This document shows positions 55,240-63,421 of a stretch of 64,000 bases of DNA, piece after piece (position 1 is the stretch's first letter; each line of letters starts with the position of its first letter). The stretch spans positions 1 through 64,000 of the forward strand of contig NZ_NRSM01000006.1 of assembly GCF_016584105.1 (NCBI RefSeq). The letters run 5' to 3'. The notes under the pieces were generated by a model, which ran no database searches, had not been told where the DNA came from, and was given only the letters and a program-made list of their open reading frames with translations. The translations under genes and the position numbers were made by a program. This DNA is from Ectothiorhodospira shaposhnikovii. GTDB lineage: Bacteria; Pseudomonadota; Gammaproteobacteria; Ectothiorhodospirales; Ectothiorhodospiraceae.

Positions 55240-55255
55240 TGGCGCAGCAATTGCT
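55240..55255 (+). promoter_or_regulatory. Sigma-54 (-24/-12) promoter of the activator gene
   Basis: TGGCGCAGCAATTGCT fits TGGCACG-N4-TTGCW with exact spacing; only positions 5 and 7 of the -24 box differ from consensus. The start point would be about 55265, some 47 bases before the activator ATG at 55312. The upstream 90 bases are AT-rich, suitable for activator or IHF binding. Confidence 0.7.
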
Positions 55256-55311
55256 TTAAAAACGGGCACGCCGCACAAGGCCAGGGACAGGCGCGCACAG
55301 GGGAGTATTAC

Positions 55312-56694
55312 ATGGACTCTGGCAGAGAATCCTACCATCGGTTGCTCTGGATCGATTTTTCCAAATCACCCGTTGCGCCACCACTGGGCAGTAACTGGGT
55401 TGTCCTTTCGGCGACATCCCTGGCTGAAGCGGAACAGTTGCTCAAGCAGGGGCCCGTGCCGGTGGGCACCTTCCTGCTGCACCCCCATATGCTTGACATT
55501 CTCCCGACGCTTGAAACTTTCCTGCATCATCACAGTGATACGGAATGGGTCGCCCAGGTGGAACCTCACCTGCTCTGGGATAACCGGATCAGGGAATTCC
55601 TGCGCCAGTGCTGCCACGACTTCCATTCCCTGCCCATCGACCCCTATCGTCTGGAAGTGGTGCTTGGGCACGCGGCGGGCATGGCACAACTCCTCCACTC
55701 AACCACGGCCGATACCCGGCGCCACAATACGCCGCTGATCGGTGAAAGCCCGACCATGATCCAGGTGATGAAGACCGTGAAAAAAGTGGCCAGGGTGGCT
55801 GCGCCGGTACTCATCACGGGAGAAAGCGGAACCGGCAAGGAGCTGGCCGCCAGGGCGGTCCACGATGAATCTCCCCGTGCCGACGGCCCCTTTGAAGCCA
55901 TCAACTGCGCCGCGGTGCCCGCCTCCCTGATACAGTCGGAACTGTTCGGGCATGAACGCGGGGCCTTCACCGGCGCCCACAAGGCCCGGGCTGGGCGGGT
56001 GCAGGCCGCCAATGGCGGCACCCTGTTCCTGGACGAGATCGGTGACCTGCCCCTGGAAGTCCAGGCGGCCCTGCTGCGCTTCCTGCAGAACCAGACCGTT
56101 CAGAAGGTTGGCAGTGACCACGAAGAAACCGTGGACGTACGTGTGGTTGCCGCCACCCACGTGGACCTGGAAGCCGCGGTCCATTCAGGGCGCTTTCGCG
56201 AAGATCTCTTCTACCGCCTTGACGTGCTCCGTTTCGAGATGCCGCCGTTGCGGGAAAGGGGTCACGACGCCTCCCTGCTGGCAAGACACTTCTTCCAGAC
56301 GTTTTCCACCGACCGGTCACGGCCCGTCAAGGGCTTCAGCTCCACCGCCATGGAAGCCATCTGCAACCACCACTGGCCGGGAAATGTACGTGAACTGATC
56401 AACCGGGTGCGGCGCGCCCTGGTGCTCAGTGAAAACCGCTTCATTCAGCCGGCCGACCTGGGGTTGTCGGATATATTGACTGCCGGTTCCAGGCATGCAA
56501 GCCTTGAAACCATCCGTGCAGATGCCGAACGGCAGGCCATTCTGAATGCATTGCAGATCTGCGAGGGCAACGTATCGGCGGCCGCACGCCGGCTGGATGT
56601 TTCGCGGATCACGCTCTATCGTCTGGCTCGTCGGCATGAAATCATGATCTCCGGACAGGAGACTTCCGGAACCAAGCTGCCCACCAGCCCCTGA
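55312..56694 (+). CDS. Sigma-54-dependent activator with degenerate receiver domain (VpsR/FlrA-like)
   Basis: A 460-residue bacterial enhancer-binding protein. The N-terminal 130 residues look like a receiver fold without an obvious phosphoacceptor Asp, as in VpsR and FleQ. The AAA+ core (about 140-365) has GESGTGKE, the sigma-54 contact loop GAFTGAH, Walker [10 protein letters not shown] and WPGNVREL. The C-terminal Fis helix-turn-helix is [21 protein letters not shown] sigma-54 site precedes its own gene and another precedes the repeat-protein operon, so it probably activates both. It is followed by the beta-barrel gene on the same strand. Confidence 0.92.
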   Translation: MDSGRESYHRLLWIDFSKSPVAPPLGSNWVVLSATSLAEAEQLLKQGPVPVGTFLLHPHMLDILPTLETFLHHHSDTEWVAQVEPHLLWDNRIREFLRQCCHDFHSLPIDPYRLEVVLGHAAGMAQLLHSTTADTRRHNTPLIGESPTMIQVMKTVKKVARVAAPVLITGESGTGKELAARAVHDESPRADGPFEAINCAAVPASLIQSELFGHERGAFTGAHKARAGRVQAANGGTLFLDEIGDLPLEVQAALLRFLQNQTVQKVGSDHEETVDVRVVAATHVDLEAAVHSGRFREDLFYRLDVLRFEMPPLRERGHDASLLARHFFQTFSTDRSRPVKGFSSTAMEAICNHHWPGNVRELINRVRRALVLSENRFIQPADLGLSDILTAGSRHASLETIRADAERQAILNALQICEGNVSAAARRLDVSRITLYRLARRHEIMISGQETSGTKLPTSP

Positions 56695-56746
56695 TCTCCC
56701 CCCGTCCACCATGCAAGCTCCGCCCTTCCCGCAGAGGAATGTCTGC

Positions 56747-57799
56747 ATGTCAAAGTGCCCAAGACCCGGATTCACGGCCATCACCGCCATCTCCCTGTGC
56801 CTTGCGGGCACCACGGCCTGGGCACAATCCCCTGAAGCCGTGGGGGAGCGCCCGCCCGAGGAGCAGCGGCAGGCCGATGTGGCGGCGGTGTTCGAGGAAC
56901 GGGGACTGCTGACCCCCCGGGGCAAATGGGTCGTGGAACCTTCGCTCCAGTATGTACACAGTTCATCCACCACGGTCTCCATCGATGGCTTTACCATCCT
57001 GCCGGCCATTGCCATCGGGCTCATTGACGTCAGCGAGGTGCAGCGGGATACACTCTCGGCGGCCATTGCCATCCGCTACGGTCTGAGTGATCGGGTGGAG
57101 GTGGGGCTGCGGATACCTTATGTGTGGCGAGAGGAATCCCTGCGGCGACGGGAAATACTGGTGGGGACCTCCGGTGACCAGATTGCCGGTTCGGACGGCA
57201 GCGGCCTTGGGGACGTGGAACTGGGCCTGCACTATCAGTTCAACCGGGCCGTGACCGGAAAACCCTTCTTCATCGGCAACCTGCGGGTCAAGAGCACCAC
57301 CGGCACCTCACCTTTTGAGGTGGAACGCCGGGAGATCTTCAACGAGGAAGGCCAGCGCATCACCGAAGTCTTTGTGGAACAACCCACCGGCTCCGGATTC
57401 TGGGCCGTGCAACCCAGCCTGACCATGATCTACCCCACGGACCCGGCTGTGATCTACGGCAACGTCAGCTACCTCTGGAACGTGGAAAAGGACGTGGGCA
57501 GAGGCCAGGGGAAGATCGATCCGGGTGATGCCCTGGGGCTGAGCATGGGTGCCGGCATCGCACTCAACAACCGGACCTCCGTCAGCTTCGGCTATGATCA
57601 CAGCGTTGTCTTCAAGACCCGGCGTGAAATCGGCGATCCCCTGGACCCCGCCTTCGACCGCATCCAGGTGGGCACCTTCCTCTGGGGCCTGTCCCACCGC
57701 ATCTCCGATCGGACCAGCGTAAACTTTTCCGTCGGTATCGGCGCAACCTCGGCGGCACCCGACGCACAGGTGGCCCTGCGGGTGCCGATCAGATTCTAG
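56747..57799 (+). CDS. Outer-membrane beta-barrel (porin-like transporter)
   Basis: A 350-residue protein from ATG 56747 (AGAGGAATG upstream), with a signal peptide ending TTAWA|Q. A short coiled-coil segment (EEQRQADVAAVFEERGLL) precedes alternating strands: WVVEPSLQYVHSS, VEVGLRIPYVW, GDVELGLHYQF, FWAVQPSLTMIYP, SVSFGYDHSV and AQVALRVPIRF, the last a closing beta-signal. It resembles the transporter/MetA-like family and, in layout, FapF of the Fap amyloid system, which also has a helical part before its barrel. It probably forms the export channel of this locus. Confidence 0.8.
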   Translation: MSKCPRPGFTAITAISLCLAGTTAWAQSPEAVGERPPEEQRQADVAAVFEERGLLTPRGKWVVEPSLQYVHSSSTTVSIDGFTILPAIAIGLIDVSEVQRDTLSAAIAIRYGLSDRVEVGLRIPYVWREESLRRREILVGTSGDQIAGSDGSGLGDVELGLHYQFNRAVTGKPFFIGNLRVKSTTGTSPFEVERREIFNEEGQRITEVFVEQPTGSGFWAVQPSLTMIYPTDPAVIYGNVSYLWNVEKDVGRGQGKIDPGDALGLSMGAGIALNNRTSVSFGYDHSVVFKTRREIGDPLDPAFDRIQVGTFLWGLSHRISDRTSVNFSVGIGATSAAPDAQVALRVPIRF

Positions 57800-57821
57800 G
57801 ACATCACCGGATTCGCCGGCT

Positions 57822-58310
57822 TCAGTAGCTGCGCAGCCCCTGGATCAGCCCCGCGTCCAGGACACGCTGCAATTCCAGCCGGGAGAGGTCCAGGCCGGCC
57901 AGACCGATGTTCATGATGGTATGGTTGACGATGAGTTGCTCATTCAGGGTGTTCTGAATCACGGTTGCCCAGCCGCTGCCCGTCAACTGTTCCACGCTCA
58001 GCCCGTTCAGACCGGTGGTGATATGGATGCCGCCCAGGACATCCAGTGCGGCCCGGCTCCCCGCCGAATCACGCAACACGGTATGTGCCACCACCTCTCC
58101 ATTGACGGCGGTCATCCGTTCCAGTCCCAGTGTCAGTTCAAAACCGCCCCGATGCATCAGGCCACCACGCTGCTCCGCCAGCTCCGCGTCCGGCACCCGC
58201 GCCCAGTTGAACCGATCCAGCAGATCGGCTCCCTGGACAACCGAGGGCAGACACAGCGCCAACCAGAGGGTGGGCATCCAGGGCAGCTTGCGTAACCATG
58301 ACAGCGGCAT
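57822..58310 (-). CDS. Small secreted protein with double-glycine-like site, last gene of the operon
   Basis: A 162-residue protein with a signal peptide (about 1-28, LWLALCLPSVVQGA). Just after it lies VPDAELAEQRGG (39-50), which fits the double-glycine leader pattern with Val -12, Glu -8, Leu -7 and Gly -2/-1. The C-terminal part carries IQNTLNEQLIVNHTIMNIGL (118-137), the motif shared with the proteins at 59032 and 59482. It follows the C39 peptidase gene by 18 bases and may be its substrate. Function unknown. Confidence 0.72.
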   Translation of the reverse strand: MPLSWLRKLPWMPTLWLALCLPSVVQGADLLDRFNWARVPDAELAEQRGGLMHRGGFELTLGLERMTAVNGEVVAHTVLRDSAGSRAALDVLGGIHITTGLNGLSVEQLTGSGWATVIQNTLNEQLIVNHTIMNIGLAGLDLSRLELQRVLDAGLIQGLRSY

Positions 58311-58328
58311 GGGCGGATACCTCGATGT

Positions 58329-59051
58329 TTACCAGTCAGATGGCCTGGGCAGCGCCAGCAGGAAGCTGGACAATCCGTCCCTTGCCAGGGCGGTACCATA
58401 GGGTGGCTTGGTCAGGGCTTCCCAACCCACCGGCGAGTTGAAATGCTGCCGTCCCTGGGTCACCTGGTCCCGGATCAGGAACAGGATGTCATTACTCCAT
58501 ATCTCCTGAAATCCGGCCTTGGTGTAATCCCTCATGCCCAGCGCCGGATCGCCGACCAGCACTCGCCCATCCTGAATCCCCTTGATCACGACGAAGTGAC
58601 GATAACCGTCGATGGTCACCAGGGCGATTGCCGGCACCCCCAACTCCGTGAGCGTTTCCAGAGGCAAACGGAACCCGTCCGATGCCAGCCCCTCCCGGGT
58701 CTGCAAATACCGTTTCATGTCCAGCATGGAAAAACCCTCCGCACGGATGCGTTCCTGGTCTCCCATCTGATACATGGCATCGAAGGCATCCCGCTCCGCG
58801 GTCGGGCGTCCGTAATGGTATGTCAGCAGCGTGGCAAGGGCGGCCGAACCACAGCTGAAGTCGTAGCGCTGAGGTATTACCGTCCTGAAACGCATGCCCT
58901 GAAGGCTGGTGACAGCCACATCGTGGCTACCGATCACACCGGGAACGTGGACGCTACCGGCCACACCGACCTGGGCACTCACCAGCAGGGCAAGACCGCC
59001 CAGGGCCGGAATCAGGCCCCGGACGAAAAACCTATGGGCTGAGGTTGACAT
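58329..59051 (-). CDS. Periplasmic C39-type cysteine peptidase (FapD-like)
   Basis: A 240-residue protein with a signal peptide (about 1-32, LIPALGGLALLVSAQVGVAG). The peptidase core has Cys67 in RYDFSCGSAALATLLTYHYG, His152 in DGYRHFVVIKG and Asp168 in VLVGDPALG, the C39 triad. Unlike bacteriocin exporters it has no ABC transporter part and is directed to the periplasm. FapD of Pseudomonas amyloid operons has the same layout. It overlaps the upstream small gene by 20 bases and is expected to trim secreted partners. Confidence 0.85.
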   Translation of the reverse strand: MSTSAHRFFVRGLIPALGGLALLVSAQVGVAGSVHVPGVIGSHDVAVTSLQGMRFRTVIPQRYDFSCGSAALATLLTYHYGRPTAERDAFDAMYQMGDQERIRAEGFSMLDMKRYLQTREGLASDGFRLPLETLTELGVPAIALVTIDGYRHFVVIKGIQDGRVLVGDPALGMRDYTKAGFQEIWSNDILFLIRDQVTQGRQHFNSPVGWEALTKPPYGTALARDGLSSFLLALPRPSDW

Positions 59052-59391
59052 TGAGAATCAACGATTCCTGAATCAGCACATTGTTGCCGGTGTTCTGAAT
59101 CACGCTGCCGATCCCATGGAAATGCTCCAGCGCCCCCGGACCCAGGATGTTGTCACCCGTGGCAATCACCCCCTCCATGTAGGTGTTGGACAGGCCTGCG
59201 CTGGAGGTGATCTCGCTCAGCTGGACCGAGGAAATGTTCTGCCTGGCCCGCAGGGATTCCAGTGTGTCCATGTCCACTGCTCCGGGGAGAGACAACTCCT
59301 GGGCATGAACCGATGCGCTGCACAACACCCCCGACAGCAGGATCAGCGTTATGCCGGAGAGAACGCGATGACCCTCAAAATACCCTGACAT
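59032..59391 (-). CDS. Small secreted protein sharing the C-terminal domain of the repeat protein
   Basis: A 119-residue protein with a signal peptide (about 1-30, LSGVLCSASVHA). The mature part is almost entirely the shared domain: SEITSSAGLSNTYMEGVIAT corresponds to SENDLSGSVANTYLIVEGES of the repeat protein, and QNTGNNVLIQESLILNVNL corresponds to QNSGANSLVQQQVSVQAHL. It may nucleate or cap a fibre built from the repeat protein. It overlaps the C39 peptidase gene by 20 bases. Confidence 0.75.
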   Translation of the reverse strand: MSGYFEGHRVLSGITLILLSGVLCSASVHAQELSLPGAVDMDTLESLRARQNISSVQLSEITSSAGLSNTYMEGVIATGDNILGPGALEHFHGIGSVIQNTGNNVLIQESLILNVNLSP

Positions 59392-59481
59392 GACCCGTTA
59401 CCTCCCAGTCACTGTGGCCCCGATGAAGCGGGAGACGGTGGAGCAGACGGCCCACCGCCCCCCATGCACGAGACTAAAGGA

Positions 59482-60534
59482 TCACTGGGTTGCGGTTCCG
59501 CCGTTGCCGCCGTTACCCGGCAGGCCCAGATGTGCCTGCACGGACACCTGCTGCTGCACCAGGCTGTTGGCACCACTGTTCTGGGCCACCTGGGTGATGC
59601 CCGCAGAGTTGGTGAAGCCACCGTCCAGGGAATTCATCGAGGTATAGCTGGACTCACCTTCGACGATCAGGTAGGTGTTGGCCACCGAACCGCTCAGGTC
59701 GTTTTCAGACACCACCATGGAGGCAATGTGGGTGTTGAAGGAATCGCTCGTCGTCTTGTTGAACGAGCCGTTCACGCTGTTATCAATGTTATTGGCGACG
59801 CTGTGATCCGAATTATCGGAGTGATCGGAGAAGTCGTTGAACGAGTCCGCGATTGAGGAATGCTTGCTGTTATCCGAGTTATCCGAATGATCGGAGAAAT
59901 CGTTGTTGGAATCCGCAATCGACGTGTTCTCGCTGTTGTCTTCCGCGTTGCTCCAGGTATTGCTCAGCGTGTGATTCGTGGTTTCGGTATTGGTATTGGT
60001 AATGACCTTGCTGTTGTCGGAATTGTCATTACCGGAATCCGAAACATTGATCTCGGCCGCAACATTGATGCTGTTGTCGGAATTGTCGTTGTTGGAATCC
60101 GTCATGGTCTTGTTGCCGGAATCCGCAATTGACATGTTGTTGCTGTTGTCCGAGCTGTCGTTATGGGAGTCGGCGGTACTGAAATTCTTGCTGTTGTCGG
60201 AGCTGTCGTTGAAGGAGTCGGCAGCACTGTAGTTCTGGCTGTTGTCCGAGCTGTTGTTGAACGAGTCAGCGGTGCTCTTGCTGTTGTCCGAGCTGTTGTT
60301 GAACGAATCGGCCGTGCTCTTGCTGTTGTCCGAGCTGTCATTATTGGAATCGGCGTAGGACACGTTACCGGAGTCCGTGGCTGACTTGTTGAACGAATCG
60401 GAAGCGCTCCAGGCGTTCTGAACACCGGTTTCTCCTTCGCCACCGGTGTTCGAGGCATCAGCCCAGGCGGCCCCCGAAATGCCAAAAGTCAGTGCGATGG
60501 CAGCAGTGATCGCGGTCTTCTTGAACATGTTCAT
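59482..60534 (-). CDS. Secreted Asn/Ser/Asp-rich tandem-repeat protein, candidate fibre subunit
   Basis: A 350-residue protein with a signal peptide (cleavage after AAWA, residue 25) and AGGAGG eight bases before the ATG. Residues about 45-270 are built from 14-17-residue units such as ADSFNNSSDNSKST, with SDNS repeated about ten times and almost no charged residues other than Asp and a few Lys. Residues about 270-336 are the domain shared with two neighbours, ending in QNSGANSLVQQQVSVQAHL; a Gly/Asn-rich tail follows. It has no Cys. I do not recognise the family. A regular polar repeat, FapD-like peptidase, OM barrel and sigma-54 control suggest a functional amyloid or adhesin. Confidence 0.85.
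   Translation of the reverse strand: MNMFKKTAITAAIALTFGISGAAWADASNTGGEGETGVQNAWSASDSFNKSATDSGNVSYADSNNDSSDNSKSTADSFNNSSDNSKSTADSFNNSSDNSQNYSAADSFNDSSDNSKNFSTADSHNDSSDNSNNMSIADSGNKTMTDSNNDNSDNSINVAAEINVSDSGNDNSDNSKVITNTNTETTNHTLSNTWSNAEDNSENTSIADSNNDFSDHSDNSDNSKHSSIADSFNDFSDHSDNSDHSVANNIDNSVNGSFNKTTSDSFNTHIASMVVSENDLSGSVANTYLIVEGESSYTSMNSLDGGFTNSAGITQVAQNSGANSLVQQQVSVQAHLGLPGNGGNGGTATQ
60130..60400. repeat. Tandem DNA repeats (about 42 bp) in the repeat-protein gene
   Basis: Near-identical 42-bp units (TTGCTGTTGTCCGAGCTGTT and onward) each encode one 14-residue repeat. At least two adjacent copies (about 60237-60320) are close to identical, the rest diverged, indicating recent in-frame expansion. 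Confidence 0.75.
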
Positions 60535-60609
60535 GAATTATTCCTCCTGACTGGAATCGCGGTGAACAGGCAGGCCACCATGACCTGACGACTTCCGCCC
60601 CCGAGAATT

Positions 60610-60625
60610 AGCAATGGCCGTGCCA
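60610..60625 (-). promoter_or_regulatory. Consensus sigma-54 promoter of the repeat-protein operon
   Basis: Read on the minus strand, TGGCACGGCCATTGCT matches TGGCACG-N4-TTGCW exactly. The start would fall near 60600, giving a leader of about 65 bases before the ATG at 60534. The 190 bases upstream (to 60821) hold no gene and are the expected place for activator sites. Confidence 0.85.
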
Positions 60626-60821
60626 TTCCAGGAAAATCCATTCAGAACATGAAGTTGAAATACGTCACATTACCAGAAGTGTCGAACAGTACCGTTTTGC
60701 CAGACTGATTCTGCTCCATTTCCGTTACACCGCTCACGATCAAATTTCCCTGCAACCCACCCAGACACAGCCGTGACGTGACTCGGAGCCTGTTTTTTTC
60801 ACCTGTTTCAAACGTGATACA

Positions 60822-62294
60822 TCACCGCCGCCGCATCAGGTCCAGACGCCGCACGAAGTCCTTCATGATGGCCTGATACAACCCCTCCTTGAGTACCTCA
60901 TCCTCCACGCCCGCATCCAGGCTGGGGTTGTCGTTCACCTCGATCACCATGACACCCCGATCGGTCTGCTTGATATCCACCCCGTACAGGCCGTCACCGA
61001 TCAGGTTGGCGGCCTTGAGGGCCGTCTTCACCACCACGGGAGGCGCCTGCTCCACCGGCAGGGTACGAAAGCCCCCCTGGCGCAGATTGCCCTTGGCCTG
61101 GTGATTGACGATCTGCCAGTGTTTCTTGGACATCAGGTACTGGCACGCGTACAGGGGCTGCTTGTTCAGAATCCCCACACGCCAGTCAAATTCCGTGTAG
61201 ACGAATTCCTGGGCCAGGATCAGGTCCGACTCCTTGAACAGGCGCTTGCTGATCTCTTCCAGCTCCACCCGGTCCTCCGCCTTGAACACCCCACGGGAAA
61301 AGGACCCGTCGGGAATCTTCAGCACCACCGGATAGCCGATCACCTCCTCGGCCGCCAGGATATTTTCCTTGCGCAGGATCAGGGTCTTGGGGGTCGGCAC
61401 CTTCTGCCCCGCCAGCAGTTCCGCCAGGTAGACCTTGTTGGTGCACTTGAGGATGGAATCCGGATCATCGATCACCACCATCCCCTCGCTGTCCGCCTTG
61501 CGGGCAAAACGGTAGGTGTAGTGGTCGATCCGGGTGGTCTCGCGGATGAACAGGGCGTCGTACTCGGCCAGCCGGCCGAAATCCTTGCGGTCGATCAGAT
61601 CCACTTCCAGACCCAGGGCCTTGCCCTGGCGAACGAACTGGTTCAGGGCCGCCCGGTTCGACGGCGGCAGATCCTCGTCCGGGTTCTGCAGGATGGCCAG
61701 ATCATACTTGAAGTTGCGCGGCCCCCGGGGCTTGCGCCAGGGGCGTTTGAGGTAATTGTCCAGGGCCTCGAAAAAGGCCGTTTCCTGCTCCGGGGTCAGG
61801 CTGTTCAGGGCCAGGGGCTTGATGGCATCGATGCGCCACTGACCCACCAGCCTGAATTCCACCTTGAACAGGGGCGCCCGAAAGATGGAGAACAGCTGCT
61901 GGCCGATCTCGTGCATTTCCTTGGGGGCGCACTGGCCGAAGAAGACCGTGATCTCGAAGGCGGTGGGCTGCAGGCCGGCGCGCTTGCGTCCCAGCACCCG
62001 GGCCACCTTGCGGTCGATGTCCTCGGTATCCAGGCTGTAGATGGATTTCCTGGACAGATCCTGCAGGGTGCGCACCGTGGGCACCACCTTGTGCTGGCGG
62101 GCCTCCGCCAGCAGGGAGCAGTAATACCCCTCGCTCAGATAGCGGTGACTGCGGCACAGGTTGATGACCCGCAAACGGGTATGGCTGGAATACCTGGGAT
62201 TGGTGAGGTAGTCCTCGGCCACCACCACGGGATATTCGGGGAAATGGGGCTTCCAGTCCCCCGGCTGCTCGATGAGCAGGACGTGATCCGACAT
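60822..62294 (-). CDS. RLAN-domain RimK-like ATP-grasp ligase
   Basis: A 490-residue protein. The N-terminal RLAN domain (about 1-160) includes YSSHTRLRVINLCRSHRYLS and is followed by a linker with a conserved RPWRKP segment. The C-terminal ATP-grasp (about 270-480) has VPTPKTLIL, VVLKIPDGSFSRGVFKAEDR, LAQEFVYTEFDWRVGIL and GVMVIEVNDNPSLDAGVED, with Mg-binding E-x-N. ATP-grasp ligases of this group form amide bonds on peptides or proteins. It is 32 bases downstream of a GNAT-C39 fusion gene with which it is probably co-transcribed; substrate unknown. Confidence 0.88.
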   Translation of the reverse strand: MSDHVLLIEQPGDWKPHFPEYPVVVAEDYLTNPRYSSHTRLRVINLCRSHRYLSEGYYCSLLAEARQHKVVPTVRTLQDLSRKSIYSLDTEDIDRKVARVLGRKRAGLQPTAFEITVFFGQCAPKEMHEIGQQLFSIFRAPLFKVEFRLVGQWRIDAIKPLALNSLTPEQETAFFEALDNYLKRPWRKPRGPRNFKYDLAILQNPDEDLPPSNRAALNQFVRQGKALGLEVDLIDRKDFGRLAEYDALFIRETTRIDHYTYRFARKADSEGMVVIDDPDSILKCTNKVYLAELLAGQKVPTPKTLILRKENILAAEEVIGYPVVLKIPDGSFSRGVFKAEDRVELEEISKRLFKESDLILAQEFVYTEFDWRVGILNKQPLYACQYLMSKKHWQIVNHQAKGNLRQGGFRTLPVEQAPPVVVKTALKAANLIGDGLYGVDIKQTDRGVMVIEVNDNPSLDAGVEDEVLKEGLYQAIMKDFVRRLDLMRRR

Positions 62295-62326
62295 GAATGA
62301 TGTTCTCCTTTGGACGAGGGGGAAGA

Positions 62327-63421
62327 TCAGGAACGAGGATAGACCACCAGCACGGCCTTGAGCCCGGCCTTGCCGTAGCGGGCCATGCGCTCGAAATCCC
62401 GCTGCAGGATGGGCATGTTGATGGAATCCGTGGGGGTTTCACCGTTGTCGTAATCCACGAAGGGATCGTGCACATAGATGAAGTGATCATCAAACCCGGT
62501 CACCACCACCCAGTGGGGAAACTTCTCGCCGTAGATCTGGTAGGAACTGATCAGCACCACGGGAATGCCGCCGGCCTCGAAACGGGCCCGCAGGTCCGCC
62601 GCGCTCAGGGTGCCGTAGCGGAGCGGCACGCATCGCTCTCTCAGCTCGTCAAGCATGTCTTCCTGCACCAGTCGCATGACCTCCTTCTTTTCCTCGCTGC
62701 GCACGGAGTCCAGCAGGGGCATGCGCTCATCGCTCAGGGTCAGTTCCACGCCGAAGCCGCGATGGGCGGCGGAAAGCGCCAGTCCGAACGGGCCGCAGCC
62801 GCCGTGTCCCGCAGTCATGAAAATGGTGGTGGCCTCACGCCACAGGCGCAGCTCCAGACGCCGGTCCATGGCCATGGACGCATCCTGGGCCTTCATGGCC
62901 ATCATCAGGGAGGATGGCCCGCAGGTGAAATCCAGGGTCTGTTCGTAGAAAGGCACCCGCACCATGTCCGGCCGCAGGTGAGGCGCCAGGGATTTTTCAT
63001 AGCGCCAGGCATCCATGTGGTCTTCGTAATAATCCCCGTACTCGCCGAAACGGCGATACTCCAGGGATTCGAACAGACGGATGGAGGCCTGATTGTCCTT
63101 GCGGATCTCCAGGCGCAGATAGGCGCAGTCCCGTTCCCGGGCCTCCGCCTCGGCGGCCTCCACCAGTTGCCGGCCGACGCGCCGTCCGCGGGCCTCATCA
63201 TCCACGGCAATGGAATACAGGCGAGCCATGGACGTGCCGCGACTGAACAGCAGCAGCACATACCCCAGAATTCCCTCGCCTTCGTCAAACACCAGGGTGT
63301 GGGCCTTGCCCTTGGTCAGCAGGTAGCGAAACTGGCGGCGGGAGAGCCGGTCACTGGCAAAGCAGCGTTGCTCGATCGCCAGCAGGGCGGGGATGTCGGA
63401 AAGCCGGGCGGGGCGGATCAC
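62327..63421 (-). CDS. GNAT N-acetyltransferase fused to a C39-like peptidase domain
   Basis: A protein of about 364 residues from GTG 63421, where the GNAT domain starts (VIRPARLSDIPAL); an ATG at 63556 would add 45 unconserved residues. The GNAT part (about 1-140) has LYSIAVDDEARGRRVGRQLV, the acetyl-CoA loop. The second half is C39-like, with Cys in QTLDFTCGPSSLMMAMKA, His in FPHWVVVTGF and Asp in YVHDPFVD. No signal peptide, so it is cytoplasmic. It is paired with the ATP-grasp ligase, a combination known from other genomes but without an assigned function to my knowledge. Confidence 0.85.
   Translation of the reverse strand: MIRPARLSDIPALLAIEQRCFASDRLSRRQFRYLLTKGKAHTLVFDEGEGILGYVLLLFSRGTSMARLYSIAVDDEARGRRVGRQLVEAAEAEARERDCAYLRLEIRKDNQASIRLFESLEYRRFGEYGDYYEDHMDAWRYEKSLAPHLRPDMVRVPFYEQTLDFTCGPSSLMMAMKAQDASMAMDRRLELRLWREATTIFMTAGHGGCGPFGLALSAAHRGFGVELTLSDERMPLLDSVRSEEKKEVMRLVQEDMLDELRERCVPLRYGTLSAADLRARFEAGGIPVVLISSYQIYGEKFPHWVVVTGFDDHFIYVHDPFVDYDNGETPTDSINMPILQRDFERMARYGKAGLKAVLVVYPRS

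Noticed and set aside
57822-59391. Bacteriocin locus
   Set aside because: A C39 peptidase and a GG motif are present, but there is no ABC exporter or immunity gene, the peptidase is periplasmic, and the small proteins have Sec signals and a shared domain with the fibre candidate.
60130-60400. Non-coding satellite or CRISPR
   Set aside because: The repeats keep one open frame with a signal peptide, good ribosome site and promoter.
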